DNA of 64,000 nucleotides from Aestuariivirga sp. (GTDB lineage Bacteria; Pseudomonadota; Alphaproteobacteria; Rhizobiales; Aestuariivirgaceae): contig NZ_JADCDB010000021.1 of assembly GCF_020252395.1 (NCBI RefSeq), positions 62,001 through 126,000 on the forward strand, in the 5' to 3' direction. Positions 60,224-64,000 of the stretch are shown piece by piece. Below the pieces are notes generated by a model. That model searched no databases. It saw only the letters and a list, made by a program, of their open reading frames with translations, and was not told the DNA's origin. A program made the position numbers and the translations under genes. Numbering within the stretch: the stretch's first letter is position 1; every line of letters begins with the position of its first letter.

Positions 60224-61798
60224 ATGGCCGACTATGTGATCGCCGGCAGCGGCATCAACGCGCTCGTCGCCGCGTCCCTTCTCGCTCTCAAGGGCCGCAA
60301 GGTTCTGGTGCTGGAACGCAATGCCGTGACGGGCGGCTGCATGCGCACGGAAGAGGCGACGGCGCCCGGCTTCACGCATGACGTGATGGCGACGACCTTC
60401 GTGCTGTTCCTGCTGTCGCCGGCCTATGCCGCACTCGGCAAGGAGCTGGAGAAGCGCGGGCTTTCCTTCGCGCATCCGGACATCCCCACGGGCGTGCTCC
60501 GCCCGGATGGTTCGCACCTCGTGCTGACGCGCGACCGGGCAAAGAACATCGCGGCCTTCAACGCCCTGGCCGAGGGCGATGGCGCGCAATATGCCGCCGA
60601 CATGGATGCGCTGGGCGCCAATGCGCCCTTCCTCTTCGCGCTGCTGGGCGGCAAGCTGTGGTCCTGGGACATGGCGAAACTGGTGGCGCGCGAGGCGTGG
60701 AAGCGCGGGCCGGCTGGACTTTCCGCCTTCTTCGGCGCGGCGCTGATCCCGGCGCGGCGCTGGCTGCAGCCCTATTACAAGTCCGACCGCTTCCACGCGC
60801 TGATGGCGCCCTGGGTGCTGCATTGCGGGCTGGGGCCCGAGAGCACCTATTCCGGCCAGATGGCCAAGGTAATCGCCTTCGCGCTGGAAGCCGCGGGCGC
60901 GCCCATCGTCAAGGGCGGTGCGCGGACTATCATCACGGCTTTCGAGCAGCTGATCCGCGACCATGGCGGCGAGATCCGCACCGGAGCCGACGTGGCGGAG
61001 GTGACTGTCGACGAGGCGGGCCGCGCCACCGGCGTGGTGCTGGCTTCGGGGGAGCGCATCGCGGCAGCCGAGGGCGTGATCTGCTCCATGACGCCCAACC
61101 AGCTCTATGGACGCTTGCTGAAGAACTGGCCCGGCGCCGCCCCACAGCGCGAGGAGACGCGCGGCTTCGTCTATGGCAAGGGCAACATGCAGATCCACTA
61201 CGCGCTGAAGGCGCCCCCGCAGTGGAAAGACCCGGAGCTTGCGAAGGTGGCGCTGCTGCATCTCACCCCCGGCCTCGACGGCGTGTCCAAGGCGGTGAAC
61301 GAGGCGGAGCGCGGCATGCTGCCGGCGGAACCAACCATCTGCCTCGGCCAGCCGGCAAGCTTCGACCCCTCGCGCGCGCCCGCAGGCCGGGCAATCCTGT
61401 GGCTGCAGCTGCCCGAATGCCCCCGCCACATCAAGGGCGATGCCACAGGCGAGATTGCGGCTCCCGCCGACGGCCGCTGGACGGAAGCTGTGCGCGAGGC
61501 CTATGCGGACCGCATCGAGGCGATCCTTGCCCGGCATATTCCCGATTTCAAATCACTGGTGCTGGCCCGGCGCTGCTATTCGCCCGCCGATCTCGAGGCG
61601 ATGAACGTCAATCTCGTGGGCGGCGATCCCTATGGCGGGGCCTGCACCATCGACCAGTTCTTCCTGTGGCGGCCGCTGCGCGGGCTCAAGAACCATGAGA
61701 CCCCGGTGAAGCGCCTGTGGCAGATCGGCGCTTCCACGCATCCGGGCCCCGGCCTTGGTGGAGGCTCCGGTTTCCTGCTGGCCTCGTCGCTGAAATGA
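60224..61798 (+). CDS. Phytoene desaturase-like FAD oxidoreductase 2
   Basis: A 524-residue paralogue of the 57709 protein. The FAD motif is IAGSGINALVAASLLALKG, and the C-terminal segment is LWQIGASTHPGPGLGGGSGFLL. Both proteins share the NxTPxxLxGxLL-type and SRAPAGxxILWxQ segments, so they are related but diverged, possibly forming a heteromer. It follows the isatin-hydrolase-like gene by 27 bases and overlaps the MarR start as ATGA. Confidence 0.85.
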   Translation: MADYVIAGSGINALVAASLLALKGRKVLVLERNAVTGGCMRTEEATAPGFTHDVMATTFVLFLLSPAYAALGKELEKRGLSFAHPDIPTGVLRPDGSHLVLTRDRAKNIAAFNALAEGDGAQYAADMDALGANAPFLFALLGGKLWSWDMAKLVAREAWKRGPAGLSAFFGAALIPARRWLQPYYKSDRFHALMAPWVLHCGLGPESTYSGQMAKVIAFALEAAGAPIVKGGARTIITAFEQLIRDHGGEIRTGADVAEVTVDEAGRATGVVLASGERIAAAEGVICSMTPNQLYGRLLKNWPGAAPQREETRGFVYGKGNMQIHYALKAPPQWKDPELAKVALLHLTPGLDGVSKAVNEAERGMLPAEPTICLGQPASFDPSRAPAGRAILWLQLPECPRHIKGDATGEIAAPADGRWTEAVREAYADRIEAILARHIPDFKSLVLARRCYSPADLEAMNVNLVGGDPYGGACTIDQFFLWRPLRGLKNHETPVKRLWQIGASTHPGPGLGGGSGFLLASSLK

Positions 61799-62316
61799 CG
61801 CGCGACCTCGCCTTCCTCAGCGGCGTGCTGCACCGCGAGGCAGATGGCGACACCTCGCTCCCGTCGCTGGCCGAGATTGGGCTCAATTACTTCGTGCCCT
61901 ATCTCATCAACCGCATTGCGGCGACATGGAATGCCGGTCTTGCGGGGGAGCTCCGCAAGTTCGGCCTCACCACGCCGCAGATGCGGGCACTCGCGGTGCT
62001 CGGCATCAATTCCGGCCTTACCATCAACGAGCTCTCGACGCTGACGGTCACCGAGCAGTCCACCATGAGCCGAACGCTCGATACGCTCGAGGCCCGTGGC
62101 TTCGTCGGCCGCCGCCCGCGGGCGAGCGACCTGCGCGTGCGCGAAATCGAGATCACCGCGGCGGGCCGGGAGGCCTTCGATGCCTTCTGGCCGGTGATGT
62201 TCCAGCACTACGATCAAATGTTCCGCGGCATCGGCGAGGAGGAGTTCTCGCAGCTTGTGGCGACATTGCAGAAAGTGCTGCGGAATATCAGGCTGTCTGG
62301 CGAGACCGAGGGGTGA
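61795..62316 (+). CDS. MarR family transcriptional regulator
   Basis: A 173-residue MarR protein with a longer N-terminus (about 40 residues before the first dimerisation helix). DNA-binding region: LTINELSTLTVTEQSTMSRT followed by the wing RRPRASDLRVREIEIT. Coupled to the upstream flavoprotein by an ATGA overlap and convergent to the oxidoreductase beta gene with a 4-base gap. Probably regulates the flavoprotein/isatin-hydrolase operon and perhaps the adjacent oxidoreductase. Confidence 0.9.
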   Translation: MTRDLAFLSGVLHREADGDTSLPSLAEIGLNYFVPYLINRIAATWNAGLAGELRKFGLTTPQMRALAVLGINSGLTINELSTLTVTEQSTMSRTLDTLEARGFVGRRPRASDLRVREIEITAAGREAFDAFWPVMFQHYDQMFRGIGEEEFSQLVATLQKVLRNIRLSGETEG

Positions 62317-62320
62317 CGTC

Positions 62321-63844
62321 TTAAAGCTCGCGCAGCGTTTTCAGCGCGCCGTCGAGCGCGTCGCCGTTCTCGTCCTTCAGCGCCGCGGAGATCAGCCGGT
62401 CCATCCATGCGCCGCCGTCAGCGCGGGCTTCGAGCAGCGGCGCGGCTGACAGCACGCGGTCGAACTTCGAAAGCCCGCGGGCATGGGTGTCGGAATAGCC
62501 CTTGATGAGGCGGCGCGCTGCGAGGATGGCGCGGGCGAGGCCGTAATTGTTAGGCAGCGTGCGCGTGGCGAGACCGAGCCAGGCTTCCATGTGGCGCATC
62601 TCAGCCTCGTGGCGCAGCAGCTTGCGGCGGAAGCGGCGCAGGCCCGCCACAATGTGAAACTGCAGGAAGCCCCGGACGGAATGCGTGCGGATGCGCCGGT
62701 CGCGGTTCACCAGCCAGTCGATGCGGGCCATCCAGGCGCGACTCGCCATAACTTTACGGCCCCATGCCGCAGGCAGCAGGCTCACCACCTCATCGCCGCG
62801 CGGATGCACGAATTCGGTGAGTTGCAGCGGGTCCTCCCCCGCCTTCATCTCGGTGGCGATGCGCGCGAAGCGGGCGGAGCGGATCTTGAGGTCGGCCACG
62901 CCGATCACGTCGTCATAGGCCATGGCATTGGCGACATGCTTCGCCGCGGCGGCGGTGAAAGCGAAGCCATGGGCTTCGCCGCCCTGAGCCCCATCGAGGC
63001 CACGCAGTGCTTCCAGCCGCGACAGATATTCATCGCCATAGGCGAGGTCCTGATAGTCGATGCAACGCTTGAGGCCGGCGAGCGCCGCCGTCTGCGCCGG
63101 CGCCGGCAGTGCACGGACGCGGGCGAGGCGCCGGTCGAGTTCGGCTGCGCCCAGCGTGTCCGGGATTCCCTGCACCTTCTTGCGTGAGATGCGCGCCTCC
63201 GGCAGTTCGTTCACCGTCGCGCGTGCGAAGCCCTCGGCAAAGCCCTTGAGCGAGGCCTTCACGCCGCGCCCGCCTTCCGAGATCACCGCCTCGAAACTCG
63301 CCCGGCCGAAGGGCAGCGCACCGGAACCTGCCAGCGCGCCAAATAGGGGTGCGGAGATCACTGTGCCTGACTCACGCGCCGCCTCGTCCTTGTCGAAGGC
63401 GATGACGCGCCGCGCCGCGATGCCGGCGGCGGCATTCACCGCCTGCGGGTCGGCAATCGACTCGCCGGGCTTTTCCTTTTCCGCCACGGCATAGGCGCGG
63501 TGGGTGGAGGTGATGAGCAGTGTCCGATCCGGCGTGACGAGGCCGCGCAGGATGGAGCGGCCAGCCTCCATCAGCTCCGCCGCGATGACGATATCGACAT
63601 CGCCCGGTGACGGCATCAGCGCCAGCACGGGCGCGCGGCCATCCTTCGGCGGCAGCATCTCGATGTAATAGAGCGTGGCGCCGGTGCGCTGGGCGACGCC
63701 GGGCACGGAGGTCGACTGGGCGTGCCAGCCATTGGCCTCCGCCACCGAGACGATCCAGTCCGACAGCACGCCGCCGCCCTGGCCGCCCATGGCGAGAATG
63801 GCGATCGTCAGCGGTTTGTCGCGCGGGATCGAGGCGTCGAACAT
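62321..63844 (-). CDS. iorB: Indolepyruvate-type 2-oxoacid:ferredoxin oxidoreductase, beta subunit (long form)
   Basis: A 507-residue protein. Residues 1-200 are the 2-oxoacid ferredoxin oxidoreductase gamma domain (AILAMGGQGGGVLSDWI; GDVDIVIAAELMEAGRS), the piece found in IorB. A C-terminal region of about 300 residues, rich in arginine and helix, is typical of the long beta-family form in proteobacteria. Together with the alpha subunit it converts an aryl-pyruvate-type 2-oxo acid plus CoA to acyl-CoA and reduced ferredoxin. The start overlaps the alpha-subunit stop as ATGA. Substrate here may be indolepyruvate or, as proposed in the findings, isatinate. Confidence 0.85.
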   Translation of the reverse strand: MFDASIPRDKPLTIAILAMGGQGGGVLSDWIVSVAEANGWHAQSTSVPGVAQRTGATLYYIEMLPPKDGRAPVLALMPSPGDVDIVIAAELMEAGRSILRGLVTPDRTLLITSTHRAYAVAEKEKPGESIADPQAVNAAAGIAARRVIAFDKDEAARESGTVISAPLFGALAGSGALPFGRASFEAVISEGGRGVKASLKGFAEGFARATVNELPEARISRKKVQGIPDTLGAAELDRRLARVRALPAPAQTAALAGLKRCIDYQDLAYGDEYLSRLEALRGLDGAQGGEAHGFAFTAAAAKHVANAMAYDDVIGVADLKIRSARFARIATEMKAGEDPLQLTEFVHPRGDEVVSLLPAAWGRKVMASRAWMARIDWLVNRDRRIRTHSVRGFLQFHIVAGLRRFRRKLLRHEAEMRHMEAWLGLATRTLPNNYGLARAILAARRLIKGYSDTHARGLSKFDRVLSAAPLLEARADGGAWMDRLISAALKDENGDALDGALKTLREL

Positions 63845-64000
63845 CAGGCCTCAACCCGCGCGAAGAGGTGGCGGCCACGCTCACGCCGGCGCTGCAGGAA
63901 GGAGATGACATTGGCACGCAGCTTCGCCTTGAAGCGCACCCAGCCGCTCGCATTGCGCAGCACGTCTGCGCGGTAGAAGGACGGGCAGAGGATCGCGGCC
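63844..64000 (-). CDS. iorA: Indolepyruvate-type oxidoreductase alpha subunit, C-terminal 51 residues only
   Basis: The reverse strand reads open from the window edge to TGA at 63844-63846. The fragment, ILCPSFYRADVLRNASGW and then FLQRRRERGRHLFARVEA, contains a cysteine-serine-phenylalanine-tyrosine segment and a basic tail as found at the end of long indolepyruvate ferredoxin oxidoreductase alpha chains. Identity rests on this and on the ATGA-coupled beta subunit. Confidence 0.6.
   Translation of the reverse strand, partial: AAILCPSFYRADVLRNASGWVRFKAKLRANVISFLQRRRERGRHLFARVEA

Noticed and set aside
57709-61798. Carotenoid biosynthesis genes
   Set aside because: The two flavoproteins resemble phytoene desaturases only at superfamily level; no phytoene synthase or cyclase is present, and the AttH/CrtC-like gene belongs to an ABC trio 48 kb away.

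Overview
The window is GC-rich DNA from an alphaproteobacterium, most likely order Hyphomicrobiales (Rhizobiales). The pointers are the gene families present (polyol-type and LIV-type ABC operons with many ATGA overlaps, a RuBisCO-like protein, BKACE, Xsc, an anthraniloyl-CoA pathway) and short dispersed palindromes typical of that order. The genus cannot be named from sequence alone. I see no rRNA, tRNA, transposase, prophage, CRISPR array or defence island. Nearly all of it is catabolic and transport gene content.

Left part (1-14.4 kb): a truncated RuBisCO-like protein divergent from a GntR/FCD regulator; a BKACE plus aldo-keto reductase pair; a hydroxypyruvate-isomerase-like gene overlapping a Nei-type DNA glycosylase; a GTP cyclohydrolase I gene followed by a small BLUF photoreceptor; an ABC ATPase / FtsX-like permease / AttH-like lipocalin trio; a cupin-SDR pair; and an EEP-nuclease, HAD-phosphatase, SorC-regulator operon.

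Middle-left (14.5-26.1 kb): a complete LIV-type ABC uptake operon ending in a FedB-like polytopic membrane protein, next to a MarR regulator, a ferredoxin-NADP reductase, a 6-hydroxynicotinate-reductase-like Fe-S protein and a two-subunit molybdenum hydroxylase. Together these look like an uptake and ring-attack module for a nitrogen heteroaromatic compound, possibly nicotinate.

Middle (26.4-47.8 kb): a secreted BNR/sialidase-fold protein; a PLP enzyme plus amidohydrolase pair; sulfoacetaldehyde acetyltransferase (xsc) with a small membrane protein; a Sel1-repeat protein followed by a 30-residue membrane peptide; an RNA methyltransferase; a creatininase-family gene; and a carbohydrate locus (ABC importer, FGGY kinase, M42 peptidase, TIM-barrel isomerase, PfkB kinase, RbsD/FucU mutarotase) of unassigned substrate.

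Right part (47.8-64 kb) is the most interesting. A divergent promoter carrying an 11-bp-arm palindrome drives a beta-oxidation operon (enoyl-CoA hydratase, 3-hydroxyacyl-CoA dehydrogenase, thiolase) one way. The other way it drives a fused flavin monooxygenase/old-yellow-enzyme protein of the 2-aminobenzoyl-CoA monooxygenase/reductase type, with MarR, crotonase, acyl-CoA dehydrogenase and RidA. Beyond lie a thioesterase, an exported VOC protein, two phytoene-desaturase-like flavoproteins flanking an isatin-hydrolase-like enzyme, a second MarR, and the genes of an indolepyruvate-type 2-oxoacid:ferredoxin oxidoreductase (alpha subunit cut by the window edge). My reading, partly hypothesis, is a pathway in which isatin is opened to isatinate, an aryl-glyoxylate. 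The oxidoreductase could convert isatinate directly to 2-aminobenzoyl-CoA, which the monooxygenase/reductase and beta-oxidation enzymes then consume.
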